The notes: generated by a model not told the origin, from the letters alone. A stretch of 64,000 bases of DNA from Setoptus koraiensis (GCA_048013815.1 CM106585.1:16864001-16928000); one strand, 5' to 3'; shown: positions 46,738 to 58,140, counted from the first letter of the stretch. A program made the numbers and translations.

Positions 46738-49700
46738 TTAGGAGATGCCAGTGTCACCGGTACCTTCAAGTTGATTACCTGCTGTTTGCATATTCGATGT
46801 TGATTGCAATTCTTCCCTATTGAATTCTGTAAGTCTATAGGCCGAAGCTAATTTCTCCAGTTGCTCTTTTACAGTATCGACCACATTTCTTGCATTGACC
46901 TCAGTATCTAAAATGAATATCTTTTCCATGTTTTCACCTAATGAGATACCAAAATGTTTCTTTCTTTTTGATTTGGTTAACAGTCTGATCTTGCGACCCT
47001 CTACTAGTTTTATGGACTCAATATCGGAGTATGTACAATGATAGATAACCTCCAATTGATGCATTATCATTGATCGCTCAATTAGAAGCAACCGTTTGTT
47101 TGTCAGCAATATTGTCCTATCCTGATTCAAGCTTCTGTGTGTCAAATAACTGTCAGTTTCAACAAATACACCTTTATCTACTTCACAAAACAATTGATAA
47201 CCAGCAGCGTCGTGTCTGTTGTAAGGTGTCAAAGGCTTACCCTTGATTATCAATCTTGCCGGCCTCAACCTCTTGGGTCCGTGTTGATCATTGACGCAAA
47301 CTTTCAGAGCATCCAATGTTCCCGTGGCAAAGTCCACCAAACTTGTGGCTGGTTGTGTCACTATTCCGATCATCCCTTTGCCCACTCCTTTCGCAAAACC
47401 CTCAAAACCATCTTCTTTGGCACCACTAATGGGTCTTGTGACAATTCCAGTAATACCGCCAACGAAGCCTTCAATCAAATCTTTGCCACTCCGAGCTATA
47501 TTAGGCTGTTCGCGTCTACGCTGACGTCGACGTTTCTTCAGATCATCATCGAATGTTAAATTGGATATTCCCTCTCCCAGAGTGCCTGTCATCTTTGATA
47601 GGGCTCCGATGGCTCCACCAAATGTGTGACTAAACAGAGAGGCAACACCAAGCGCCAGACCTTCCACAGCCTCCTCGGGTCCCTTTATAATACCCTGGAA
47701 AGGCTCATAGAAGAAATCTCCTACTCCTTGTTTGAGGTCCATCACTAAACTGACAGGGTTGCCAATAACGTCCAAACCTAGAACAATTGCGTAAAATTGT
47801 CGCAAAATCTGTCTCTTATAATGGTCGAGTGAAGCCCACATTAGCTGTTCTTGAGTAAAAAATACCATACTTCTCTCGAAACAATCTAATCTGAATGTAA
47901 CATCTTGGAACTCAGTCAATGCCACACCGGCGGAGCGCAGGATGTAGTCCAAGCCTAGGGGTAGATTGATAACTCCATCGTTGTCGCGTGATGATGTTGA
48001 GCTCAAACTAAAGCTAACATTCAATTTTAACGGTGAGAAATGTATCAAATCGTACAGGACCCTATTGGATCTGGTCTCTGATTCTACTAATTTCAGATTA
48101 GAGTTGAGTATTGTATCTAGATCAGTTTCGATCATTTCCTTATGTGTATAATTTCTATAGTACCACGTTGATGCTTCATTAGAAAATTCCATCAGGCTCA
48201 TCAGAAGAGGATATTCGATTTTGATGAAGAATTCCTGAACGAGCAGACTTAGATATTTGAATCGTTGTAGATTGGCCTGGCGCTGAATGACACCACTAAA
48301 CTCAAAGAATGGTTTAGGAACTTGATCACAAGCAACCGAACGCGGAGCCGGTATATGACTCATGATGGTACTGAATAGGCAGTCCGACATCTGATTGTCT
48401 ATCTGCATGTGAGATATTTTGAAATGAAGTTGTGTTGTATGCTCACTATAACCTATGTAAGCCCAGATACCTCGGTTTTTGATTCGTCTTAGCTGACCTT
48501 GAATAGGTTCTAGAAGAATTGGATATTCCAGTAGCGCTGGGTCGTTGGACCATTCAACTTTTAGCTTTCGGTCTAGTCTAGTTATATTGCTACCCGTGCT
48601 CGGTCCAACAGAACTCGTAGAGGTAGATTGGGGAGATTTGGCATCGAGTTTGGCCTTCTGTTTCTTATAGGCAGCTTCTATTATCTCGATTTCTTTGAGT
48701 GCCAAAGGTTGGTAGTGCCTCTTGTTTGGTGGCCTGATCTCCCAAATTAGGTCAGATGGAGCTATTCCAATATAAGCAATCTCAACTCCTGAAAAATCAT
48801 CCACAAGAGACAATCCTACACCTCTAAATGTCATTGTTATATCCATCTGTGGTTGTACAAACTCAATAGCGTGCATCATTTCGCTTGCAAGATTGAGATC
48901 ATGTGAGACCAACAAGACACGTTGAGGACCATCTACAAACGATACCCAACAAGTGGTTTTATCTTTTGTCGCCGAAATTACATCGTGGCGAGGATTAAGA
49001 CTCTGTTCGGGTTCATCGTTTATGCTCCACAGGATGGTCCTTTCACCTAAAGGATTGTACCATGTAAAATGGGATGAGTGCATCGGAGGCAGCTGATGAC
49101 GCTGTTTGCAACCTGCTTGTCTAAAAAATATGACACAATCGTCAGTGCCGTTGACCATTAATAATGGTGAACAGCCTTCAAAGTAGTCTTCCAATGTTAT
49201 TTGAACGCCGCTCTCGTCCACTTCCACAGTCACGTAGATCAAACGATCGTATATGTTTAATAGGCAGGAATTTGATGAGTTCAATGATATCGGTCTGGAG
49301 GAACAATCAGAATTGTTGGGAAATCTAAAGCAAAGAGTTAGATCTTTGGCGCGGTAAGGCCAGAATGGAGTGACATCCTTCTCTGCAGCTACTTCAAATG
49401 TATCATTGTCTTCGCTAAACTCAATCGCCTGGTTCGTTTTGTTTGTTATCAGATAGAATGGATGCACGGCTATAATCTTGGTTAGACCAATCCTTGACAT
49501 TGTGCAATGAACTGCCACTGTGTAAAATATGTTATCCTTGCCATGCACTAAAACAGTACCTTTGCTACCAACTACGTCAACTGGAAAACCATCACTAAAT
49601 TCTGAATCTCCTATTTTGATTTGTACTCGCTTCTTTGAGAAAAGAGTTTGTTTAAAAGACATTAACACTGGATAGTCTATATCACCCGGGTCCTGCACAT

Positions 49701-52700
49701 TATAACCCTTTCGACCGCTGAATCTCCAACTCATAGGCAACCGTGTCTTATTGATCATCCAGTATGGTGAAAAGAGCGATGAAATTATCCGTTTTCCTTT
49801 GGCTTCTAAGACAGTTGACATTAGAAGAGTAAGTGAGTTTTCATCATTGGATTCCGTTCGTTTATGACCCAGATTGTAAGGTGTAGGACCTTGTTGTAGA
49901 CCGGTTGGTTGACTGGTTTTGTAGGTGGATGACATGGGAAAGAATTTCCACGTATCAAATTCCTCATCTTCAGTCAGACCCCCAATTGTGTTGTTTGCTG
50001 TCCATGAATATCCAAGATAATCTACTATTTTCATTCTGATATGAGTCTGATTAAACTCTACTCCCTCAAGCTCTTGCTCATCGCCAGCACTCAACTCGTG
50101 CATTTCTTCAGATCCGATCAAGTTGTATTTTATGCAAAATGGTAGCAAGTTTCTCAATACAAGCACTTTTTTTCCATCTGATCGAGAACTAGAGGGCCTA
50201 ATAATTTCTGAACGTTCCGTTTCATCATTTAGAGTGTCTAATAGGGATAGAAGCACATTGACTGCAGTTCTAGTAATAGTGATATCGAGTTGCTCTTGAG
50301 ACTCAAGATCAATATCCATCAGTGACTGCCCTTGAACTTCTTTCATATCTATGGTGACATCAAATTTCCACAAAACAGGCTCACCTGACGGGAATGGATC
50401 ATATGAGACTGGTTCGATCATTGGCTCCCAAGAAGTGTTGGTCTCATTGTAATAATTCAGCAGACATTGACACTCAAACTTGATGAAATTCGAATTCTGA
50501 AGTTGACCAAAAATTGAGGAATGGAACCTAATTAACTGTACCGGGTTCACTATACCAGCCTCCACTACAAAATCGATGTCATTGAGATCCAAGTAAATTT
50601 CTCGTTTGCCATTGGCAACAAAAGGTGCGTTGGGTGCTATCGATCGAGCCGCCGTTTGAAGAGCAAAATTCATATCCTCAGTAACCTCTATAGCTTGATC
50701 AATCAATTCTTTGGCGCGATAACGCGAGTCTCGACTAAGTAGTTTAGGCTGCAACAATTCACTTGCTCTAGGTGGCTGTTTCTCAGTCAATCTTATCTCG
50801 GATGTTTGACCGAACGCTCCTAAAACTTTAGTGAGGATTTTTAGGGCCTGCGGTGACATACGTACGTCTAATTTCGTAAATCCAATATGCATTATCTGAT
50901 TTTCGCCTTCCATTTGAGCGAGTAGCTTGATGCCGCATGGCTTCAGGATGTCGTATTTATTTTCAGTTGGGGCACGATTAGAAAACATGACGAAATTGGT
51001 GAGAGTCAGTTGTATTTGTTCGACATTTGAAGTGATCTCTATTGAGGATCCCTGTGGTTTAGACTCGTAGTCAGTTTCGAGTAAGAAACTACCCGTCTTC
51101 AATTCAAGACCGAAATCAATAACTGGCTGCTCTTCGTCCGCTTCACTCATTGATCGGGCAAATGCTAGAGCCCTTCTCCTGCTATCCATACTGGCACTCT
51201 TTCCTTGTAAAGAGGGATCCTCACTCGATGCCAATATAGATATGCCATCGATGGTGGTTTTGATTTGTGCAGCGTTCGCAGCTGGACGATATCGAACAGA
51301 GAATACGATGCCTGCCATACAAAATTTGCCTAATTTAAAATTCTGATCGAAACCAGTGATCTCCGCTCTGATGGAATTGAGCCTGAAATTTATGATTACA
51401 CCAACGAATTCTTTCGGAGTGTCTAGAACACCAACACTACTAGAGTCGTAACCGATTGCATGGTAGAGTTTCTCTTTTTCGTCTTGTGTCATTTCACGTT
51501 TCAAATCACTAACGATTGCTTCGGTTTGCTCCTCAACTTTAGCAGACTCTCCTGTCCAGCCGCTCCAGGCCCATTCACCTATACTCGCGCCCCAGCCTCC
51601 CAACCAGCCCGATTTCTTAGTTTCTTGAACTTGTTTTCGTTTTTGCAACTCTGGTTGTATTTCAATTTCGGCACGACTCCTGCATAGTACAATATTAAAA
51701 ACATCTAAATCCCTTTCGTATTCCTCCATCTCATCTTCTATGGCTACTCGTTCTGTGGCATTATTACAGAGTAACTTCTCTTTGTATAGCTCTTTGTATT
51801 CACGGCACTTTTTCCTATGTTTTTTCATTCGCTTCCAATCCCAATTATTGCGCCTAGGTTTTATATCTCTCTCCAGTACAGAATCTAAGGCGAATTGCCA
51901 CCATATGTGAGAGTTAGAGTGAACTCCAACTCTGGGTCGAAATTTCCTAAATGCTGCTGCTATTTTCATACGGCCTAATGATTCCATGAATGACGTGATG
52001 GAATGGAGTTGTGCGCGTTTCAATTGGACGGCGAAATCTCCGAGAAGCATGTCAACATCGGCCACCGGTACAGTAAATTCAAATTTCTCAGGTTTTGAGT
52101 TGACTACAAAGTGTCCCTTGAAAGTGACAGGCTTCAAAATATAGTCAATGTTTGCATCGGTAGGAACATCAGTTGTGCAAGCAATGCGCTTTCGCATGAT
52201 TGCATCAATTTCTTTCCCATCAGTTAATTCTGATAGGAAGTAGATCTCTTTGCCACAGTTGAAATATAGAGACAAATAATCGATAGATGTGAGTTTGAAA
52301 ATAAGTTCTTTCTTTTGTGATTCACTGTATTTGTCTTGCTGTTTCGACCAAATAGGGTCTGTGACTGTTTGAAATACTATTTGACTGAGTGTGAGGCCCA
52401 CTTGAAATGGATTCGCCGGATCAGTGAATTTGTCCTCATACACGACATGTATGTTTGTTATGAATATTTGAACATTACGTATCACTTGAGCGGCCAATTT
52501 AGTAACAAATCCATCATCTTCCTGGGCGACTTGTTCGAGGTTTTTCTTTTTAGCTGAACTGGCCTCTAGTGTACGCTTAGTGGTCTCATAATGAAATAAT
52601 TGTTTCTTCTTAGCTGTCCACGCTCTCTCTGCCTCGATATCTTCATCGTATTGCTCGAGAACATTTGGCACGGCCAACACTAATACATCCTCTAGTGACA

Positions 52701-52941
52701 ATTTGACAGGTGATGAGTATAACGATGACCATGGTATGACTGCGGTCAATTTACCAACATGTCCATGTATAATTTTGAATGGTAGATCTAGGGAGGCGAA
52801 AGCGTCCTCTTTAATGGCAAGATTTTTTAGTTCGACGTTGCCTTTCCAGGCTCCCAGTTGTAATTGTGAAGCACTGACATCGTCAATGAAATGGCCCAAG
52901 TAGGTGTTCAAAAGATTGGCGACAACACTCTCAAAAACCAT
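46738..52941 (-). CDS. VPS13: VPS13A/C-type bridge-like lipid transfer protein, short and intronless
   Basis: One 2067-codon frame without introns. The N-terminus MVFESVVANLLNTYLGHFID and following WKGNVELKNLAIKEDA form the chorein domain. At about residues 920-1340 lies the VPS13 adaptor-binding (VAB) region, including the old SHR-BD part (SPYWMINKTRLPMSWRFSG). The ATG2-C-like helical part (GVGDFFYEPFQGIIKGP, about residue 1740) and a C-terminal PH-like domain (about 1892-2030) follow. No UBA domain is visible, so VPS13D is excluded and VPS13A/C fits best. The family moves lipids between ER and other organelles through a hydrophobic groove. Fly and human A/C proteins have more than 3100 residues; here the stretch between the chorein start and VAB is about 1000 residues shorter. 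The ATG context (CACAATGG) is good. Confidence 0.93.
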   Translation of the reverse strand: MVFESVVANLLNTYLGHFIDDVSASQLQLGAWKGNVELKNLAIKEDAFASLDLPFKIIHGHVGKLTAVIPWSSLYSSPVKLSLEDVLVLAVPNVLEQYDEDIEAERAWTAKKKQLFHYETTKRTLEASSAKKKNLEQVAQEDDGFVTKLAAQVIRNVQIFITNIHVVYEDKFTDPANPFQVGLTLSQIVFQTVTDPIWSKQQDKYSESQKKELIFKLTSIDYLSLYFNCGKEIYFLSELTDGKEIDAIMRKRIACTTDVPTDANIDYILKPVTFKGHFVVNSKPEKFEFTVPVADVDMLLGDFAVQLKRAQLHSITSFMESLGRMKIAAAFRKFRPRVGVHSNSHIWWQFALDSVLERDIKPRRNNWDWKRMKKHRKKCREYKELYKEKLLCNNATERVAIEDEMEEYERDLDVFNIVLCRSRAEIEIQPELQKRKQVQETKKSGWLGGWGASIGEWAWSGWTGESAKVEEQTEAIVSDLKREMTQDEKEKLYHAIGYDSSSVGVLDTPKEFVGVIINFRLNSIRAEITGFDQNFKLGKFCMAGIVFSVRYRPAANAAQIKTTIDGISILASSEDPSLQGKSASMDSRRRALAFARSMSEADEEQPVIDFGLELKTGSFLLETDYESKPQGSSIEITSNVEQIQLTLTNFVMFSNRAPTENKYDILKPCGIKLLAQMEGENQIMHIGFTKLDVRMSPQALKILTKVLGAFGQTSEIRLTEKQPPRASELLQPKLLSRDSRYRAKELIDQAIEVTEDMNFALQTAARSIAPNAPFVANGKREIYLDLNDIDFVVEAGIVNPVQLIRFHSSIFGQLQNSNFIKFECQCLLNYYNETNTSWEPMIEPVSYDPFPSGEPVLWKFDVTIDMKEVQGQSLMDIDLESQEQLDITITRTAVNVLLSLLDTLNDETERSEIIRPSSSRSDGKKVLVLRNLLPFCIKYNLIGSEEMHELSAGDEQELEGVEFNQTHIRMKIVDYLGYSWTANNTIGGLTEDEEFDTWKFFPMSSTYKTSQPTGLQQGPTPYNLGHKRTESNDENSLTLLMSTVLEAKGKRIISSLFSPYWMINKTRLPMSWRFSGRKGYNVQDPGDIDYPVLMSFKQTLFSKKRVQIKIGDSEFSDGFPVDVVGSKGTVLVHGKDNIFYTVAVHCTMSRIGLTKIIAVHPFYLITNKTNQAIEFSEDNDTFEVAAEKDVTPFWPYRAKDLTLCFRFPNNSDCSSRPISLNSSNSCLLNIYDRLIYVTVEVDESGVQITLEDYFEGCSPLLMVNGTDDCVIFFRQAGCKQRHQLPPMHSSHFTWYNPLGERTILWSINDEPEQSLNPRHDVISATKDKTTCWVSFVDGPQRVLLVSHDLNLASEMMHAIEFVQPQMDITMTFRGVGLSLVDDFSGVEIAYIGIAPSDLIWEIRPPNKRHYQPLALKEIEIIEAAYKKQKAKLDAKSPQSTSTSSVGPSTGSNITRLDRKLKVEWSNDPALLEYPILLEPIQGQLRRIKNRGIWAYIGYSEHTTQLHFKISHMQIDNQMSDCLFSTIMSHIPAPRSVACDQVPKPFFEFSGVIQRQANLQRFKYLSLLVQEFFIKIEYPLLMSLMEFSNEASTWYYRNYTHKEMIETDLDTILNSNLKLVESETRSNRVLYDLIHFSPLKLNVSFSLSSTSSRDNDGVINLPLGLDYILRSAGVALTEFQDVTFRLDCFERSMVFFTQEQLMWASLDHYKRQILRQFYAIVLGLDVIGNPVSLVMDLKQGVGDFFYEPFQGIIKGPEEAVEGLALGVASLFSHTFGGAIGALSKMTGTLGEGISNLTFDDDLKKRRRQRRREQPNIARSGKDLIEGFVGGITGIVTRPISGAKEDGFEGFAKGVGKGMIGIVTQPATSLVDFATGTLDALKVCVNDQHGPKRLRPARLIIKGKPLTPYNRHDAAGYQLFCEVDKGVFVETDSYLTHRSLNQDRTILLTNKRLLLIERSMIMHQLEVIYHCTYSDIESIKLVEGRKIRLLTKSKRKKHFGISLGENMEKIFILDTEVNARNVVDTVKEQLEKLASAYRLTEFNREELQSTSNMQTAGNQLEGTGDTGIS

Positions 52942-54786
52942 TGTGGCTGTTATGACCTGGTATTGGTTTGTTGGTACGATGCTATTGTATTATCGTTATT
53001 TGGTGGGTAATTTTGAAAAAGGTTGGTGCTATCCCAATATTACTGCATTGTGGCCGGCGCAAAAGAAACCATATAGTGTCGTCATCGCAGTGGTTGTTGT
53101 TGGTATATTTCGTTGTGATGCAAATATGATAATAATAATATAATAGAGTGCAAATAGGGTGCACAATAAGCGTATAAAAACGAGTGATTCCGGACCAGCA
53201 AACAAATAACGTTTTCTACCCGGTGAATACTCGACTTATCGACAACATATTGTTGATATGATGCTGACACATATCAAGATAGCAAAAACATTGATTCGAT
53301 GCTTGGGATGGTTTGACGATCAATTGAGCGGCACATTGTTATAATCTATTTGTTTCATACTACTATCACTACTATATGCGACAATTGTAATCATAATAAT
53401 AACGATGATAGTAGTGCTGACACAGTACTGTCGATCTAATTACATTCACATGCGTTTCTGGCTATTTTTAGAGTATCCACGTCCAAATGTATTTATTTAC
53501 AACACGGTTTTTCATGATGATAATAATAATTATTTAGTTATTGTTTGTGTTGTATCAGCAACAACAACAAAAAAAAACAAACCATACTGTTCAGCATTGT
53601 GAATGCCAACGCATGAATCCATTTTAGTCATTCACTCTCGCTCTGTCCGTGAATTCGTGGATAATTTGTCAACACATTCACTGTTCCACTCTGTGCTGTT
53701 TTCGGCACGCGCACAGAACACAACTTTTTCGACGGAATTTTTTCGAGTGAAAAAGAAAAAGCGCGCACCGTCTTTCCTGGAGATTTACGGGGCTTTTTCA
53801 GTTTTTGAGAAGAAAAAAACAAAACAAATCAGTCCCATTCTCTCGCACTCTCATTCTCTCCAAGTTTCTCGCTCACTTTTTTCTCGGAAGGAATCGTGAT
53901 TTCAATCAGTGCGCGTCTGCCTATCTATTCGTACAACAGAACTGGCATTATATTTGCAAAAGAGAAAAATATTCCACAAACGAGAGCGTATTTCATTGCG
54001 TTGCGGGGGTTCTTTTTTGAAAATGTTTCTTGAATTCCTGTGCACTTGATACATGAAAATTTCATGATGAAATACATGTCGAGAACACCACGGACTTAAA
54101 ATCAACTGGGCCTGCCGAAGAAATGGGTCTCTCCAAAGAGTTGAATAATCAATCGTCTATCAAGGGTAGCGGCTCGCAACCGCACAATGGGCGTCACAGT
54201 GAATGAACCACCAAAAAACATTGCCATGCGTCAGTTGTGAGACCTCTATCGAGCTTGTGAGATAAATAAAACTAACAATGGTCAATAGCTTTGGAAATTT
54301 GTATGAACTTCAACACACTTGGCGCGATTGTCCTTGGACTTCATTCATCCAAGACGAACGATTGTCGCCGATAGGATGATGCAACTTTTGATCGCGCTCA
54401 TTTAACTAAGATTTTTTTTTTATATGAGGTCGTTATATCAAACAGAGTCAGTAAGTCTGATCATGTTGACTAGCTTGTGAAAATCTTCCGAGCTCATCAC
54501 AGAAACAACCTATCAATGGTATGTTTGCATTACTATCAAGTTTCACTTTGTCTATACGTTTCATATCAGTGAACCTGTGCTTGGAGAGGGCTATCGTTAA
54601 AGCAGATTGATTTTAAAAATTTATTTGCCATTGTATACTATGCTTGAGTGGCTTTCACTTGTTCGACCATGCCATTAGAAGACAGATAGTCTTTGAAACT
54701 GTCCTGATATTACTGCTTTCTTAGTGTAATATCCAATATTCAATCGCACCGCAAAACGCGTTAGACTGATCGCCACATATCGACAC
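52942..54786. other. AT-rich divergent intergenic stretch
   Basis: Contains the VPS13 promoter and, probably, a forward promoter: a CT-rich stretch (about 53820-53885) and a TCAGTGCG initiator-like site near 53903. A 27-codon frame begins at 54123 (MGLSKELNNQSSIKGSG) in good ATG context and could be a first exon or a chance frame. Nothing else is recognised. Confidence 0.4.
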
Positions 54787-55347
54787 ATGCTCGATGCAAT
54801 GTGCGAATCAAGACTAATAACTTGCTCGATTGTTGCTGTCTTGGTAGCTGTCATTATACTGACAGACTGCCAGCGGATCGAGTCATGTTCGGAAAAAAAC
54901 AAGAAACCATACTCGTTCGCCGATGTTAGTCCTAAAAGATACCAATATCGGACTGAGGAACGGACTAAGCCTAGAGATCCGGCTGTTACTTATTGTGAAG
55001 CATGTCCGAATAAATATTGTCCAGACTATCACGAAAATAATCAAACTAAGCAGCCTACTTCTACGAATTATGTTTTTTCATATGGCACAATTAAGGATAT
55101 GTATGAAATATGGATAGACAGTGGGCAAAAAGAGTGCATAGACGCAGATGACCCTAACATGGAGAATCGCCTGAAAGATCTGAAAGCGAAAATGAAAGAG
55201 AAAACTAAAAATGAGGGGAGGAGGCCAGATAAACTGCCCAAGAAAAAGCGTAAGAAAGTGCCCGAGAGGAAAGGGAATAAAGGGGCGCCAAATGGAAGGG
55301 GCAAGTATGTTTCGAATGGGAAGAGAAAGGAGAGCTACAAGAAATAG
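54787..55347 (+). CDS. Unrecognised secreted, lysine-rich protein
   Basis: 186 aa, one exon. Residues 5-30 form a convincing signal peptide or anchor (LITCSIVAVLVAVIILTDCQ), from an ATG at 54787 or the in-frame ATG at 54799. The mature part has few cysteines, with a CEACPNKYC cluster (about residues 70-78) and one later (KECID). The last 60 residues are strongly basic (DKLPKKKRKKVPERKGNKG), as in processed secreted or matrix-binding proteins, or a nuclear-signal-like tail. No family is recognised, and no poly(A) signal is obvious nearby. It is divergent from VPS13. The regular codon pattern and the signal peptide argue for a real gene. Confidence 0.5.
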   Translation: MLDAMCESRLITCSIVAVLVAVIILTDCQRIESCSEKNKKPYSFADVSPKRYQYRTEERTKPRDPAVTYCEACPNKYCPDYHENNQTKQPTSTNYVFSYGTIKDMYEIWIDSGQKECIDADDPNMENRLKDLKAKMKEKTKNEGRRPDKLPKKKRKKVPERKGNKGAPNGRGKYVSNGKRKESYKK

Positions 55348-55620
55348 TCCGATGAATCAGATGCGATTTTCAGGTATTAAATTCGACGGGTGATAATTCG
55401 TTCTTCTTTACACAGGATGGTTCGAGGACAAATTCCCACAACGAAGATCACCATGGCACCTAATCTTTTATGGCATCTTGGTTCTTTCTGTTTGCGTGAG
55501 TTAATTGAAGGAATTGAACGGGGCCTCTCTTAAAGCGCCATCAAACCGTGTCGCTAATTATATTCGACTCGACTGAACGACGACTACTTCAATTCATTAC
55601 TGTTCGCTGAGCAACACTAA
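55348..55620. other. Short intergenic stretch
   Basis: Nothing recognisable. Confidence 0.4.
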
Positions 55621-55623
55621 AAA

Positions 55624-56794
55624 TTATAACTGATACTGATAACAGGGTGGATTTTTCTTTTGAAACAAGAACGAGACACAAGAATGTGTATCACAGGAAG
55701 ATATAGTTGGACTACTACTAATTGTTGTATATGTAGCTAAAGTGTAGGTGTTAGACTGGAACACGCAATGTATGATGACATTGCCAGTGTGTTCACCTGT
55801 AAATGCACTTCCGAGATGTCGCCTGTGCACTTTTGTCGAGCTTCCATTTGAGAAAAACGTTGTTTGTGTTGGATCGCACTAGATGGAGACAGTTTATGGT
55901 GGGATACTGTGACGTTTCTATTGCAATTGTATAACGGCCCCGCTGTGACTCAACAAGCCAGGTTAGGCAACGACAAGCAAAGTGTTGTTTTACTGGAGCT
56001 AAACTTACAATGGCCATGAGTGTTGAATAGTTTGCGCGATCATCGGCTGACTCAGTTGCCGTTTCTATACAATTAGCATCTTGTTAGATTTAAGACCATG
56101 AATGATGATGACGAGCGCCATGACATTTTAGTCGTCGGAGCGTATTACATTAATCCAAGCTAATGAATCTAATCATTAGTGCGTATAGGCTGTGATGTGT
56201 TGTATGGTGTTGTGGAGCGACTGTTTATAAACTTGATTGATGTTGTTGTCGCTAGAATGCAAATTGAACAACATGCCGAAATGTCTTGTTGTTTGTACTC
56301 TCAATCTCATTAAAATCAATATATATATATATGAATATTAGATTTAAATATTATCATTAGATATAGATTCTTGAGAGGGGCCAACTGACAGCCACGGCAG
56401 CATGAATCGAGATGCGATGCGAATTGACAGTGAAAAACTGCTGTCCCCGCTTCAGACAGTTAACTCGGTATCGCTTGGTGTGGTTCAGATGAAGCGTTTG
56501 TGTGGGGCCTGTGTTGTTGTTTGTGAGTAGGCTGTTTACACTCGGCCGCATTGTCATCACTGTGGCTAGAAATCTAACTAGAAAGTAAGAGATACAAATC
56601 AGTCGAATCAGATCACCTACACGAACTAGCGTATTGTTGCACAAGTCACGAAAGTTGACATTGAAAATGGTATAATTTAGTGGCAGTTTCAACAAAACTA
56701 ATGCAACGAAAGTATGCGATGGGCAAGAAATGAGCAGAACGATCTTGAAAGGAAACAGGAAATAACTTGTTGATATGTTTTGGGACATACGCAT
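55624..56794 (-). other. Possible multi-exon secreted/CUB-like gene on the reverse strand
   Basis: Three open stretches look more protein-like than chance. At 56794-56620 the reading contains LPLNYTIFNVNFRDLCNNTL followed by VRVGD, which resembles the central strand and Cys/VRDG turn of CUB domains. At 56560-56357 is KRYRVNCLKRGQQFFTVNSH. At 56017-55797 is HFACRCLTWLVESQRGRY and later FLKWKLDKSAQ, ending at a possible donor (CAG|GTGAAC). Possible introns of about 50 bp (GTAGGT...TTTCTAG near 56625-56575) would separate them. Exon limits and total product cannot be fixed, so I give no gene model. It may equally be noncoding. Confidence 0.22.
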
Positions 56795-57944
56795 ATAACG
56801 TTGCGAGTACGAATATAAGAATATTCGAATATGTGACGCGTCAACAAAAGCGTCCGAGAAATGTCAATTGTCTCTCGGCACAACAAAAGCAAATGTGTCA
56901 ACATAAATCAAACAACAACACAATGGATCGCACCAAATGGGGCTACTGGATGCTTATCGTGCAAACGGTGCGTCGTTATTATTTTTCAAGTGTCAAGATC
57001 GGTATGCGTGCCTCGACATGCAACAATTGTGCAAGAAACGCAATCAAAAATGTCGCTAGCTCAATTTCGATTGTTGTGACAATTGTTGTGGCAGCCACGA
57101 ATTAAATTCGGATAATTTCGGAAATAAATTTCGGAATTTCGAATTGAAAAGAAATTTCGTATTTCCGAGTTTCGATGCAAGTTGCGCAAAATCTTCAAAT
57201 TGCAACTCAATTGTTTTCGCTGCGCCGGATATGACGCCGAATATGGTCGATTAGTCATAAGTGTAGTTGTAGCAACAATTGAAAGTAAACCAATGTCGTC
57301 GGCTGACAATTGCACACATCTCTAGAATTCAAATTCAAACATCAGATTCAGGGGCGTCTTAAAAGCAATAACATACGCACACATATTTGTTTGGCTTGGA
57401 GCCAATGGCATCGCGATCTCGATGAGGCATAATGACATCGAGAGTGGCAAGCGGTCCCCCTTTTCGCAATTACTAATACCTTGTAAATTGTGTATGTGTG
57501 ACGCCATCTTCGCTGATGTTGCTGTTGTCGTTTTTGTTTATGGCTTGCGATAGTATCACATAATGGATAAGGCAAGTTGAAAGTTCAATATACACACACC
57601 AACAACAACAGCAACAACAACAGCCACAACGGCTGCTATTTGTGCCTGTACGATCGCATTTCGATATTCTCGAAAAAAGTGTCTTGTTTTGTCGCGAAAT
57701 TGTTTGTTTTGTGTGTGTCACTATTTGTTTGTGTGTGCGTATGGGGTCGGCCGAGCCGTAGAGCCCCAAACAGACAGAGGAGATATGCGAGACAAATAGC
57801 ATAGCGCGGGGTGCATGCGCCGCACGTTGCAGCAGCCGTCGCCGCCGTCATCGCTGTCGCGGCTCATTTTGAATTTCACCCTTCGAAAGTGACAATCGCT
57901 CGGCGAGCTCGCGAAAACGACAGTGCAAAAACGATCGAGAGACG
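56795..57944. other. Intergenic stretch before the kettin-like gene
   Basis: AT-rich on the left, becoming GC-rich after about 57730. It has short CAACAA repeats at about 57598-57630 and short random open frames on both strands. No gene recognised. Confidence 0.4.
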
Positions 57945-58140
57945 GACGAAAAGCAATCGGAAAACAATCGAAAAGCAATCAGAAAAGAGTTGGAAAACGA
58001 CCAGAAAACAGCAAGAAAACGGCCGAAAAACAGTGAGAAAACGTCCGAAAAACAGTAAGAAAACGGCCGAAAAACAGTAAGAAAACGGCCGGAAATCGGT
58101 AAGAAAACGACCCGAAAACAACCCGAAACAGCTAGAAAAC
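57945..58140. repeat. 22-bp tandem array (AAAACGGCCGAAAAACAGTAAG)
   Basis: About eight diverged units of roughly 22 bp, each with GAAAAC, just before the kettin-like exon. It lies about 190 bp before the first in-frame ATG, so it may be in a 5' UTR, an intron or the promoter. Confidence 0.8.
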
